Shown here: one piece after another, positions 10,125 to 21,628 of the stretch
How positions within the stretch are numbered: the first letter of the stretch is position 1
How the letters are laid out: every line of letters begins with the position of its first letter
Assembly: GCA_973895155.1 (NCBI GenBank)
Contig: OZ316896.1
Coordinates: 13,082,001-13,146,000 of the forward strand
Source: Marsupella aquatica
Taxonomy: Eukaryota; Marchantiophyta
Reading direction: 5' to 3'
DNA: 64,000 nucleotides
Made by a program: the position numbers and the translations under genes
The notes under the pieces: generated by a model
What the model saw: the letters and a program-made list of their open reading frames with translations, nothing else
What the model was told of the DNA's origin: nothing
Databases searched by the model: none

Positions 10125-11732
10125 TTAACACTTCTTATTGGGACGCCCGTAAGCCTCCCACGCATAATCTCTCAAGAATCTGGCTTTATCTTCTGATATA
10201 GTGCAAGGTATCACATTATCTGACATGTGCTTCCTTGCTTGTTTCATCAACAGCTTTTGAAGGGGTTGGGCTAGACAGAGGATGTAATCCTGTGTGACCA
10301 TGTGTGCAGATTTTGAAATCTCCGGCTGAAACTCCTGCAACTCAGCATACCTGAGCAACATGTGATACATGTAATCATATACCCTGTCCATGCCAACCTC
10401 TTTTTGCACAAAAGCTTGTCCTGCCTTGCCAATGGCTTCTCCCATCAATGGGTTTAGTTCTGCATTGTTGACTACTTCATTAAGGTTTTGACAAAGCTCT
10501 GAAACACAACTTGCGCTAGGTTGCACTCGGATATAGTGAACCCCGGGCTTAAGCCCCCTCTGAAAAAAATCATAGTAATTTGGCCAGACCACAATTGTTG
10601 CAGATCCACATGCCATAATGTACTTTAAACTCACTGACCAAGTGACCCCTTCAACATACAGCATATATCTATGGGTACATTGATTTTCCAATTTGGAATT
10701 CAGTTTTGCAATTGAAAGCTCCTTGGACCAATCTTGGGTTACAACATCAACCTTGAAATTGTCTGTTGTGTTGTGACAGTAAACAAGTTGCTTGCGAAGT
10801 ACTGACCTTCCTGCGCCAACAAAAGGGTTGCCCCTCCAATGTGCATTCTTGTACCTTTTTCTCCAATCTTTCTTTTTGGAACCCGTGGCAATCTTGTCAA
10901 ATTCTTGATCCCATGATTCCATTTGTAATTCAGACCAACCCCAAAATGACCAATCAGGCCAAGGGATATCATAATACTCATGATTGCTGCAGTAGCTGAA
11001 GAGAGGAATTGCTGGATCGGTGTTGATCCTGGCACAAGGGTGATCCCAGCAGTTGAACATGAATTCCACATCTGGAATTTTGTTCTTATACTTCTCCAAG
11101 AGGAGCAATAGTCCCCATATGGTGAATAACAGACGAGTTTGAAAGCATACATGATAGAGATCAATAAACAACATGCCCTTTAAAATGATAACTCTGACTG
11201 CTGCGTCTTGCTTGCCCAACTCAAGAGTAGCTCGTGAGATTCTTGATTCCTTCCACGGAGCTAGATCCTCTTGAATCCAATCAAAGTAAGATGGACACTC
11301 TTCGAAATACTCATAATTGAAGTCTGCACGGTTTGTTTGTCTCTTGTCCTTAGCAGATGGTGCAATTGGCGCATCATGGCTTTTGTTTGGTCCCTGGAGA
11401 TCAGAGGAGCAGTTGAGGATTTGAACAGCTCTCTGCAACTTGAATATGTCTGGACCCAATGGGCTATGTGTTTCTGCCCATGACGTTGGGATCAGGGTGT
11501 CCCCAAATTTGGTTTTGTTGTTCAGAAAGCCGTACTTTTGCAGCAAGATTGCTATCTCATCGTCTTGATTCATACTGGGCCGCCTCAAAGGGCTCAACCA
11601 TGTAGAGCCTATGAGAGCAAACAAAATCACAGGCAATATGAGGAGCCACATCACGAAGCAGGGCCATCGCCGAGGAGGGTTGGGCTCTAGAGGCTGAGCA
11701 CCCGAATTGCCACGGAACCAAATTTTCAGCAT
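10125..11732 (-). CDS. GT90-family O-glycosyltransferase-like protein (DUF821/CAP10 type), intronless
   Basis: An open frame of 535 aa starting at ATG 11732; the frame stays open upstream but without an ATG. Residues 1-23 form a basic cytosolic stub, about 24-46 a hydrophobic signal anchor, and the rest lies on the lumen side: a type II Golgi or ER membrane protein. GT90 hallmarks appear in order: CPSYFDWIQEDLAPW at 146-160, DVEFMFNCWDHP near 221, WPDWSFWGWSEL at 258-269, WRGNP at 299-303, and YVEGVTWSVSLKYIMACGS at 359-377 followed by YYDFFQRGLKPGVHY. Relatives transfer glucose or xylose to protein or glycan acceptors (Rumi/POGLUT, fungal CAP10); plant members are little characterised and the acceptor here is unknown. 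It ends in KKC, with no KDEL signal. No splice sites are needed across the whole domain. N-glycosylation sequons include NKT, NCS and NTT. Confidence 0.88.
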   Translation of the reverse strand: MLKIWFRGNSGAQPLEPNPPRRWPCFVMWLLILPVILFALIGSTWLSPLRRPSMNQDDEIAILLQKYGFLNNKTKFGDTLIPTSWAETHSPLGPDIFKLQRAVQILNCSSDLQGPNKSHDAPIAPSAKDKRQTNRADFNYEYFEECPSYFDWIQEDLAPWKESRISRATLELGKQDAAVRVIILKGMLFIDLYHVCFQTRLLFTIWGLLLLLEKYKNKIPDVEFMFNCWDHPCARINTDPAIPLFSYCSNHEYYDIPWPDWSFWGWSELQMESWDQEFDKIATGSKKKDWRKRYKNAHWRGNPFVGAGRSVLRKQLVYCHNTTDNFKVDVVTQDWSKELSIAKLNSKLENQCTHRYMLYVEGVTWSVSLKYIMACGSATIVVWPNYYDFFQRGLKPGVHYIRVQPSASCVSELCQNLNEVVNNAELNPLMGEAIGKAGQAFVQKEVGMDRVYDYMYHMLLRYAELQEFQPEISKSAHMVTQDYILCLAQPLQKLLMKQARKHMSDNVIPCTISEDKARFLRDYAWEAYGRPNKKC

Positions 11733-14290
11733 GAATATTGATATGACTGGTGAGTAGTCACAGTGGCCAGTGGTCCAGTTGTGATGATGGGCCCCTCGTT
11801 TGTCTGCGAGTCTCTTTGGAATTATCAGGTCTCTCTCCAATTTCAGCTTTGTGCAGCTTTCAGAGATCCACCAATTGCACTTTCATTTGATGCTGGCCCA
11901 ATGATTAGATTCATTAAATTGGCGAAGAAGGCATCAAGCTTTTTGTGTGCATTTCTAGTCAGCTTTGCCTTTCATTGTCACTGCTCTGTACGAGGTTGAA
12001 AGACCTCTGAACAGAAGAGGATTAGGACAAACAATCAGCCTGAATTGAACTCTTGCATTGGCTAGCTAGAAAATATATTCATGTTGTCGGTCACACCACC
12101 AAAATTCCCCATTCTGGGTTGTTGGCACACAATGTCAGTCCTTTCAATCAGGAGGCATTCAATCATTAAGTTTGATGCCTTCTCTTCAAAGGAAGAAAAC
12201 ATTCTTCATGATTTCATTTCATCACATAATGCTCACTACTTTGGAAGAAACACTTCACTGGATATTTTGGGTTGTCACGTCATCCAATCTTCAATCCTCC
12301 TCTTTGCTAAGGTCATTCAACTTTACTCATATACACAGTGAAATAACGATTCGTAAAGAATCTGTCCATTGATCATTGGGCCATTGCCTTTTGCCTCTTG
12401 TTCGATTAAACTTCAAAGGCAATCGTTCCCTCCAAGCTCATGGCAAAGATTGACATTTGTTGGACCTGTCTATTGAAGGAATTTCTGTTCACACCCACCA
12501 ACCTAGAAAGGCAGCAAATTAAATGTCTTTCAATTATAGGATTCCCAATACTATACTGCTTTCCTCATCAATGGCAACCACTTGACAGGCTCTCACTCAT
12601 TGAGTCTATGATGCAATCCATTTTGGAAACATTGAAACTGCCTTGCAATTTTAATAAATCAAACTCATATCCCTGAGTCAGTCTGACCAACACATTCAAG
12701 ATTGGTCCATCAGCAAAGACATGAGTTGTTCAGATGATTAGGCTGAATAATAAATAGTATGCCAGAGCCTAACTGCCCAGGAGCATTTCGGTTACAAACT
12801 GTTGAGGTTCCGACCTGTTTGGAGGAGTATTTGTGCATCATAGAGTAGACAATGCTACTAAGCACCAACATCTAACACTTGAGAACCAATGCAATCAGCG
12901 AGCAACCCAACCTGACCCGAACTCAACCTTACTCTCAATTCTCTCAGTTAATTAACTTGATGGATTTGCGAAAATAGTCTCACTAACCCTATTCTTGACA
13001 TTGTAGTCAAGACAAAAATGATTGCCAGGGCGGTTCCATCACCATATTAATGTCTTCAGTCAAATTGCAATTTACAGCTGCAAAGGATTTTCATACTACT
13101 TTGAGCAACTTTTTCCAGTATTTTAGGGCATTCTCCCGGATCCTCTCTTCTTTTCTTTTGACCCTTCTATTCTTTTGACCCATCACGCTCTATTAACTCT
13201 AGGGTTTTCCATTGGATTTAGTGAAAGAATTTTTAATTTTTGTTGAAGAACATTAGGTTTGTAATTTTTTTGCCTTGAAAAAATCAAATGAATTCACAGG
13301 AGTAACTGGGCAAGGATCATCTTATTATAAAAACATGAACAAAGTCTACTCTAAGGGCCTAGATCTATAGTGAAGCCTCTACACCTCAAATCCTTAATCC
13401 AAACCAAAGTGATCATGGGTCAATAAAATAAAACTTTAAATGAGAATGGACAAAACTGAAATGAAGGTGGACAAAAAACAAACCATGGGGCAAAGATTAA
13501 CTGAAATTATGCAAAGATTGTTTTCTTCATGTCTGTTTCAGTTCAAGGAAGGGGTAATTGGGCTAGTAACAACTGAAAGCACTACCTTGAAGTGTTTAGA
13601 TTTGAAGGAAAAGAAGAGTAAAAAGTGTTTAGATATAGATGTAGGGAAGCAAAGGGAAAGGGAGAGTATTCTCATATGCCCTGGATCCTTTCTGAACACT
13701 GTAGAGTACTCTACGCAATGTGAATCAGGGGTTTAACGTTTAGGGTTTATGGAGGGGTTGTGTCCACTGTCGAGGCTGCCTGAGTGAAACCTTGGGCAAT
13801 CGTGTCGAATCTCCTGCACTCACTCATTTTTGCAGCAAATTCTACAAGCGAAGTTCAGGGATGGGTGAACGATTGTAGTCAGAGAGCATCCTGGGCAAAC
13901 GAGTTGAATTTCATTCACTTGCTGAGATGGGCAAGAAGTCCCACATGCTGTAAAGAACAAATTGCCAATGAAAAGCTTGAGAAATATGTACACATGGGTT
14001 CCTTGGGGCAAATGAGCCCAATTCATCGGTCGAGGATGATTGGTGCAGAGGGCTCAGGTCGAGTGGCAGGATTTAGGGTTTAATTTCATGGGTCACTAGT
14101 GACATTGAGGATCTGACGCATTTTCTTACTGAATGATCTCAAGCTGAGCTGGATGGATTCTAGCGCAACGTCAGGTCTCCTCTGCAGTAGCCTTGATTCA
14201 TCTCTGGTTATCGATTATGTGAAATTTATTGACAACAGGTCATAAAGGGGATTTGATTCATGGTGTCTAAAAAGCTCAAAGTAGTGAAAC
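11733..14290. other. Intergenic between the GT90 gene and the ROS3/NOL8-like gene
   Basis: The start points of the minus-strand GT90 gene and the plus-strand RNA-binding gene face each other here, so both promoters should lie in this 2.5-kb stretch. No convincing promoter motif could be assigned. ORFs at 13440-13736 and 13784-14083 have no recognisable content. Confidence 0.4.
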
Positions 14291-17200
14291 ATGGAGGAAG
14301 AGAAGGTTCGGCTTTATGTGGGAGGGCTCCCTTCGGATGTGAGCGCTGGTGATCTGCAAGAGCGATTTGAACCCCTGGGTAATGTGAAGAGCATCACGCT
14401 TCCGTCAGCAAAGACTGACTCTGGTCACCGTGGTTTTGCGTACGTGGATTTTGTGCCTGCATCTGACGCCAGCCTTCGAAAGCTTTTCAGTGCGGTAGGC
14501 TTCGCACAATCTTCTGGTTTTTTTTTCCGCCTCTTGAGGGTAGACTTTACTGAAGGCATTCTCTGTTCTCTATGTTGCTGTTTAGCAATGTCTCCGTTTT
14601 GAAGCACTCATAGTGGCACAAACGCAGCTCTGCTCCTTTTACAGGTCGAATCCAATATGCATAGTTTGGGCTGCTGTTCCTGGATGTTTCATTTCTCGAT
14701 TGGCACTTTTTTTTTTTTATAGGATCGTTTCAACCTTCAATTATCCTGTCTAGTTAGTAACAACAGCTCAATCATTTCGTACTTCTTCAATTGATCTCGG
14801 GAAATGCGTTTGATACCTAGCCACAACAAGATTCGGCCTGAAGAGTGAAGTGAACAAAGAAAACTGGCCTCCAATTCATCAATCTTTGCCATTGAAAATT
14901 GAGGCGATGACAAGAACTTGATAGAATGAACGCATCAATTTGAAGAATTGTCTGAGTGATCCTTCTGTCACCTTGATTGCGGGGATAAAGTTATCTTCTG
15001 AAATCAGCTCGGCTGTTGAGAAGCTCTGAGCATGTTATGAGGGTCTTTTGTATTTTCGTCAATTGTCCTTCAAAGTCCCGCTTCATGCCGTTTCTCACAT
15101 CAACGTCGCTTTTGCTTTTGCAGTATAATGGCTGTAAATGGCGAGGAGGTCTCCTACGCATTGAGAAAGCCAAGGAGCACTTTTCTGACCGCCTCCGCGA
15201 TGAATGGGCTGCAGAAGCAGCATCACTGATCAACGATCCACCTCCAGATGAGGTTGAAGTTGTTCAACAGTCTGCTCTAACAAGTGCTCGGCAGAAGGAA
15301 GTCAAAGTGGGTAACAGAGCAGACATGGAAGTTAGTGATCTCAAAATTTTCTTCCCGAAACTGAAAAAGGTACAGAAAGAGACTCCGTGTCTCAATTCTT
15401 CTGAATCTTTCTGCTTTACAGATTAAAAGGAAGACAAAATTTTCGTAAGCGGTGACGAGAATACTTGGTACCGTATCACTTGTCAGTATGGCTGGGAAAA
15501 TATGTCATGATCAAATTAAATTGACTTCACAGTGGGATGACTTTTGCAGCTGAGACCTGTGCCATTGACTGGGCTGGGCAAGCACAAGCGGAGCTTTCAG
15601 CGAGTAGAAACCTCTCCGTTGCAGTTGTTGTTAACTTGCGCTTGTGAAGAGAGTTTACGCCGTGGTTCATGTAATTGCTCCAACATAAATGATGGTAATC
15701 GTCCGCGTTTGTGTTGTCCATGGCCATGGAATTAGCTGCTACATTTGACCTTCGTCTATGAACACTTGATATCAGAATTGATAAGCTATTCATTGCATAT
15801 ATGGAAACAAACACATAGTTAATGAAAAGAACTGAAATTCCTCTTTCTTACACTAGGAAATCCGGGTATTTCTGGTTTCTGATGTTTTGTGGATGGTTTT
15901 CCATGCCAGGCACTTTGAAAGAAGATTTGTGCCATGAAAATGATGACATTGCACAGGCAATTGAGATTGAGCGACAAAGACAGCTTGAGTTGCTAAAGAG
16001 ACTGTTTCCTTCTGACTCCGCTTCCATCGGGTATGAATTTTAGATTTATTTCTGTTTTGCTCTATCGCCCATATGTCAATGTTCATGTTAAATCCGTCGA
16101 CTGTAGAAAACTGCCAAAGTGATATAGGCTGCTCCTAATAACAGAAGCCTGGATTCGAAGTTTGCGAGGTGAGATAATCTATGGAATTATTTCGTTTGGT
16201 ACATACAGGTTGGAGAATCACCAGGTCGTGGAGCTGGATAGCAGTGAGCAGAAGGATGAAGGTCCGGTTGGCAGTGCAGAAAAAACCTCCTCTGAACAGA
16301 CTTTGCTGCTTACAGTCACCGAGAGGGTTGAACAAGAACGACCCACGTATTCACAGCAAAGGAGCGAGTTTGAAAGCATCGCCGGTGAAGGGCACAGTGA
16401 CCCTTTGGACTCGAAACTGGACCCTGGTGCGATACCTCTTCACCTTTTTAATCAATTTGCTCACAGATAGATCTGTCCATCCAACTTACACTGTCAGTTG
16501 ACTAGGACAGCTGCAGCCGATATTGTTTGAATGTCCTCGGAATGTGAGATGATTGTACAGGGAATGAGGAGACTGATTTCAAAGACGATTCTACTTCAAC
16601 TGCCGTGGCTAGAGAGCGATCAATGCAACTGGAACTTATGCACCGATTGTTCCCTGCAGATGTTCCCTCCACAAGGCAAAGAATCTCACATTCTGCAACG
16701 ATATCAACCCTTCGTCTTTGAAGTATTTTCATTGCTTCATTGCTGTTTGTTAGACTCCTTCACCTGACTTAAGTGACCCCAAGTTGTCAGAGCTTCGTCT
16801 TGGCTGACAAAAACTGCTTGGCATCATATGAGCAGGGAGCCCGAAACAGAAACGGTAGCAGAACCCGAGGTTAGTAAAGTCAGAAAGAAGCGGAAATTGA
16901 ACGGATCAAAAAGTGGAGCAGACCTCGTTGAATTAGCGGCAGGTGGCCTTAAAGGCACGATCACTGATAATTCTGTGCACTTGCGAACTAATGTGGCTGA
17001 AACCAACCGCGGGCAACAATCATTAGAACTTCTAAAAGTACCGATGCAGCATGGTAAGCTTACTTCTTTAGACTTACATTTCTTGAAGAAAATTGTGAAA
17101 GAGCTCAGCATTTAGCCTTAGTCTAATTGACCTTTTAGCTCATTGTGGAGAACACCTCTTCACCTCAGCAGCAGCTCCCGGTCAGGAATGTTTGTCTTCT

Positions 17201-19543
17201 CATCTGTTGTCCACTCAGATGCCGGATCATCTGCCAGATGGTAATATAGTCATGACTATTCTATTCCCCTTGAAATTGGTGCAGAGCAAGAGGTGAATGT
17301 GTCAGAAAGCATACCAGCGTTGAAGTTAAATGATTCATTGGAGGGGGTATCACAAATGATTCTGAACCTAGGGGATGATTCTGTTCCCGAGACGATAACT
17401 GAAGACCAAGAGATGCAGGAACTGCAGTCCATGGCAGAAGTTAACACAGATACTTTGTCAGAGGATGATATGGTTCTTAATGTCGGTGAAGATTCTTTCT
17501 CACTTGCCACTGCTGAAGAGCAAGAGAAGGATGAGGTGAAGAGCCTATCAGTGAGGGCAAGCGAATTGTTGGAAAAAGTTTCGGAGATGACTCGACATCT
17601 GACTGATAATTCTTTGTCATTCTCAAATGCTGAAGTAAGAGAAAGGAAAACGTCAAAGAGCTCACAGAGTGTGACATTGGAGGATGTTGAGGAAGATCCG
17701 GAGATGACCTTAAATCTGGGCAATGAATTTGTACCACTTTCAATAGCTGAACAGCAAGAAAGGGCCCTGGTCAGGTATGGAATAGCCTGTGCTCTGCTGT
17801 GTGTTTGCGTGTTAGATAGCAATGTATGGTATCACTAAGAAATTTCAGTTTTTTTACTCTCTTTTCTTAGGACTGGCTGCTCAAAGTGATTAAGCAAGAA
17901 TTAGAGCAAGATCCGTCCAACGGATTTATAAACAAATTCCTATCCGAAGGTGTTTCCTTGTACTTTGGAGCGTTCACCAAAGCAGTCTGCACCTTTGTAA
18001 TTTGACAGCTTGGAATCTGTAGGGTACCGTCTCTGTCTATTTATCCTCACCTAGAGAGCCTTCTAAGTTCAAAGTTGCTGAAGTAGATTCTGGGACTTAT
18101 GATAGGCATATCTCGGCTGCCATTATCTACAGTAGTTAGCTGGACATAGCCCTGGCGATGGGAACCTTGACAGGTATGTGTGGGTTCTGCCTAGCTGATG
18201 GTCAGTATGGTCTCCTTTGGCAGGAGTTTTAGTGTAGCCAAGCACTATAATTGGACTAAAACAGATGGGTCTAGCGATTCTGAAGACGACATAGAAGAAA
18301 GTGGAAGTGAAGAAGATCACTCAGAGTATTCAAGAGATGCTCGACAAGGCGATGAAGCAGATGACAGTGAAAATGAAGAACACTCTTCAGGAGAACAAGA
18401 TGACTCAGATAGATCCAGTGACGCGGAAGATACTAAGGACAGTGAAACTGAAGAACACTCTTCAGAAGAACAAGATGACTCTTTGCATAATAAAGAGCAT
18501 TCAGAATTGATATCGCCTATCCAAATGACCAATAGCAAATTAGCTGAGGCCTCACCACAGAGACGAGAGGGTGCAAGCAGCGCGGGGAAGCAGTTACACG
18601 AGTCTTCAAAGTGGGCTGCTCTTGCCGATATTTGTCAATTCAGGTTCCACCTAATTCATATCCTGTTTGTTGCGTGTACTGGTAGGCGGGTGAGTTTTAG
18701 TATGGGTACTTCTGTACGTTTGAAGTATTTGTTTCCTATCTCCGTGTCATGACTTTCTGTGCGATGTGGAGCAGGACTGAGAGCACCATGCAATCTGAAG
18801 AAGAAAAGCCGGAGAGAAGCAGTGCTCTAGTGGCAAGCAGCAACAAAGGCGAAGCCACGCCTTCCGTACATTTGTCAGATGTTGAAGTAGACGAGAGCAA
18901 GGCACCCTCACAACAGCAAACTGACGGTGACAACACCGGAGGCAAACCAGATTCTTCAGGTCAAAAGTTGACAAGAGCTGCCTGGAAGTCCTTAGTTGGA
19001 GAAACTGGTCGTGTGGTTTTCTCCTTGCGTCAACTCACTGGCTCAAATCCGGCTCAGACGCCACCTTTACCACAGGAGACTCATACTCAAGTGGAACCTT
19101 CTGTGAGCTCCAAGATATCAAATCAGAGAGAGGCCAAATTGAAGGTAGCTACTGCTACTCCTGAGAAGAAACATCTGGGTGTTAGGTCCTCCACAGAGCC
19201 CAAGTTGAAGGCAGCAGAGCTTCCCAATGCGCCAGGAAACCCTTTAGTTTCTTCTAGTGATGTTTGCCCTTTCATGAAGTCGGAAAATGCAGAGAAGGAG
19301 TGGTTAGCAACCAAGTCAGAGTTGAGGTCAGACTATAGGGCTAAACAAAAGCATGCAGCAAGAAATGTGAAAAAGTTGTGGGGAAAATGCTGACCTTTGC
19401 TCACAGATGAAAGCTTCAATCCCAGTTAAGTTTAGATTCTGTGCTGATATGCCTCACAGAAGATGGAAACTAACGATGACCGGTTATGGAGTCACGAATT
19501 TTTTCTTGACGAGGAGGACAATCAAGTTATCAAGGACTTGTAG
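14291..19543 (+). CDS. ROS3/NOL8-like RNA-recognition-motif protein, about 967 aa, 12 exons
   Basis: Exons by splice sites and phase: 14291-14494, 15124-15369, 15550-15652, 15910-16030, 16209-16426, 16561-16675 (GC donor, tentative), 16836-17053, 17285-17769, 17871-17959 (end tentative), 18224-18652, 18775-19366, 19460-19543. The N-terminal RRM has RNP2 LYVGGL (8-13) and RNP1 RGFAYVDF (47-54), continuing across intron 1 as YNGCKWRGGLLRIEKAKEHF. Exon 3 gives TGLGKHKRSFQRVE, exon 4 an RQLELLKRLFPSDS helix. The middle is acidic and repetitive. Exon 11 contains TRAAWKSLVGETG and CPFMKSENAEKEWLATKSEL, as at the C-terminus of plant REPRESSOR OF SILENCING 3 and animal NOL8. ROS3 binds small RNAs and counters DNA methylation; NOL8 acts in ribosome biogenesis. 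Which applies here is unknown. If the last intron is kept, the protein ends at 19393. The exon 6/7 and 9/10 junctions are the least certain. Confidence 0.8.
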
Positions 19544-19784
19544 GGGGATCTAGAAGATCTTTATGAGAAATTGGGCTCAATCACCTGAATCCTAACAGAA
19601 CTCGTGGCATGTCCCTCCCACATGGCATTTTAATGTGTTAAAAATGCTGGATGCGCTTTTGCAACTCTGGAGGAACTTCAACAAGTGTTTGAAAGTGTTC
19701 CAATAATCTATTAACATCTTTCGTAGGGTATGTGTGTTTGACATTCATTTGACACACTAGCCTGACCGATTCCATCCATTCCAT
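19544..19784. other. 3' flank of the ROS3/NOL8-like gene
   Basis: Probably 3' UTR and downstream sequence before the tandem array. No canonical AATAAA is obvious here. Confidence 0.4.
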
Positions 19785-20183
19785 GAGCGTGTATTGGATG
19801 ACCTTAGATGCTGTGGGAATATCTTTCTTCAGAATTCATGGCAAGGTGAACCAATGTCTTATATTGTTTACAGCTGTTAGAAATGAGAGTGTATTGGATA
19901 ACCTTAGATGCTATGGGAATATCTTTCTTCAGAATTCATGGCAAGGTGAACCAATGTCTTATATTGTTTACAGCTGTTAGAAATGGGAGTGTATTGGATA
20001 ACCTTAGATGCTGTGGGATCATCTTTCTTCAGAATTCATGGCAAGGTGAACCAATGTCTTATATTGTTTACAGCTGTTAGAAATGGGAGTGTATCGGATA
20101 ACCTTAGATGCTATGGGAATATCTTTCTTCAGAATTATGGCAAGGTGAACCAATGTCTTGTATTGTTTACAGATGTTAGAAAT
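19785..20183. repeat. Tandem repeat, 100 bp x 4
   Basis: Units begin at 19785, 19885, 19985 and 20085, each starting gagtgtattggataacc and containing atctttcttcagaattcatg. They differ at a handful of bases; the fourth lacks one base. The period is not a multiple of three and reading frames shift from unit to unit, so this is not a protein repeat. Confidence 0.95.
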
Positions 20184-20639
20184 GGGAGTAGCTGTAGATA
20201 TAGCTCGTTTTGTTCTGCCCATTTCTGAAGAAAAAAACCAAACCTTATATAATCATGACTTGGAAATTCTTAAAAGTGGAAGAGGTTTTTTAATATTTTA
20301 ATATTTACAATAGATTTATAGGCCATATACCAATGTAACCCATGTCTATTATTACCTGGTGTGTATTTTAAATTTTTTTTGTCAAAGTGTGTAATAAAGT
20401 GTAAGGGTTTTCAAAATTACTTAAAAAATTATTATTAGTTTATTCTCATATATTTTAGGGGTTTTACACTAAGTGATTTCTCAAGAAAGCTTTTTAGATC
20501 CAATATTTTTGTTACACTTTAGTGTGTTCACGATCTCAAACATGGCAGGTGATGGAGAGGCCTTGATATAATAAGAACCCCAAGCAATTTTCGTGCTCTC
20601 CACATAAGATGTTGAGATGAGAGACACGTTTGGTGGTGA
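20184..20639. other. AT-rich spacer between two repeat arrays
   Basis: Very AT-rich sequence with runs of T and A. No gene or transposon end recognised. Confidence 0.4.
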
Positions 20640-20911
20640 GACAAAGATGTCAAGACAAGACAAAGACATCAAGGAGAATTTGAATATCAAGGTGGGGTAA
20701 AGATGATTGTTGGGGTGAAGTAAATCTAGATTTTGAGACAACAAGACAAATATATCAAGGAGCATTTGAATATCAAGGTGGGGTAAAGATGATTGTTGGG
20801 GTGAAGTAAATCTAGATTTTGAGACAAACAAGACAAAGATATCAAGGAGAATTTGAATATCAAGGTGAGGTAAAGATGATTGTTGGGGTGAAGTAAATCT
20901 AGATGTTGAGT
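20640..20911. repeat. Tandem repeat, about 89 bp x 3
   Basis: Three copies of a unit containing atatcaaggtggggtaaaga, then tgattgttggggtgaagtaa, then atctagattttgagacaa, starting near 20651. The words tcaaggtgaggtaaa recur in the arrays at 23.5 kb and 43.6 kb, so these look like members of one dispersed minisatellite family. Confidence 0.9.
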
Positions 20912-21628
20912 AAAGGCAGGCTGGAGCCCAGCAAGAAATCTGCATTCATTTGTCAATGATGATACGGAAGATGGGACAAAAGGTGCCAATGGGGGTAATG
21001 AGGTGGGCCCAGCTGAGGAAAGAATTGGTGCAAACCAAGTCTAACATAGATGCCCAAGCATGTCAAGCAAGCTGGGTCTTGGGAGATTGGTCAAATTGGC
21101 CTTCATTAAAAAAACCTTCCTTTAATAGTTTTTTTAAAAGAATTATGTTAGATGTTTGGGTCCACGGAAGAAATATTTGCCACTGTTTCTCTTGAGGGAA
21201 AACAAATAAAAATACACTAAAAGTGTAAAAACACTCCCCTCCACTTTTTGCATTAATTTTCAGTTTATTTTGGAAAAAGGCATTGATTGATGTAGTTGTG
21301 AAAGTGATGCTGGTGGAGAGGGTGAGGGCATGGTTAGGTATGAGGGAGTGCAAGAGAGGCCATGGTCATGGGGGCTTCAAGGTGTGGTGTGTGATGCTAT
21401 GTGGAGGGGGATATTATTATCCTTTCCCTCCCCCCTTTTCCTATCTCTTCCCTTCCTTCCCACTCCCTTACTCCCTCCTTTTTGGCACAATTAAATAAAA
21501 ATAATAAAAATATTATGTAGGGAGGGAAAAACAATGTTAGCCCTTTTCAATATCAAATAAATCCCCCTAGTCTGTTGCAAACAGCCAAAAGCATACAGTG
21601 GCTACATGCAAAGAAAACACCTAGTACA
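20912..21628. other. Spacer with pyrimidine tract
   Basis: Holds a long C/T-rich stretch (21420-21480) and AT-rich runs. No gene recognised. Confidence 0.35.

Noticed and set aside
20640-20989. Minus ORFs with repeated LPHLDIQ-like phrases
   Set aside because: They translate the 89-bp DNA array; the repeat explains them better than a gene.
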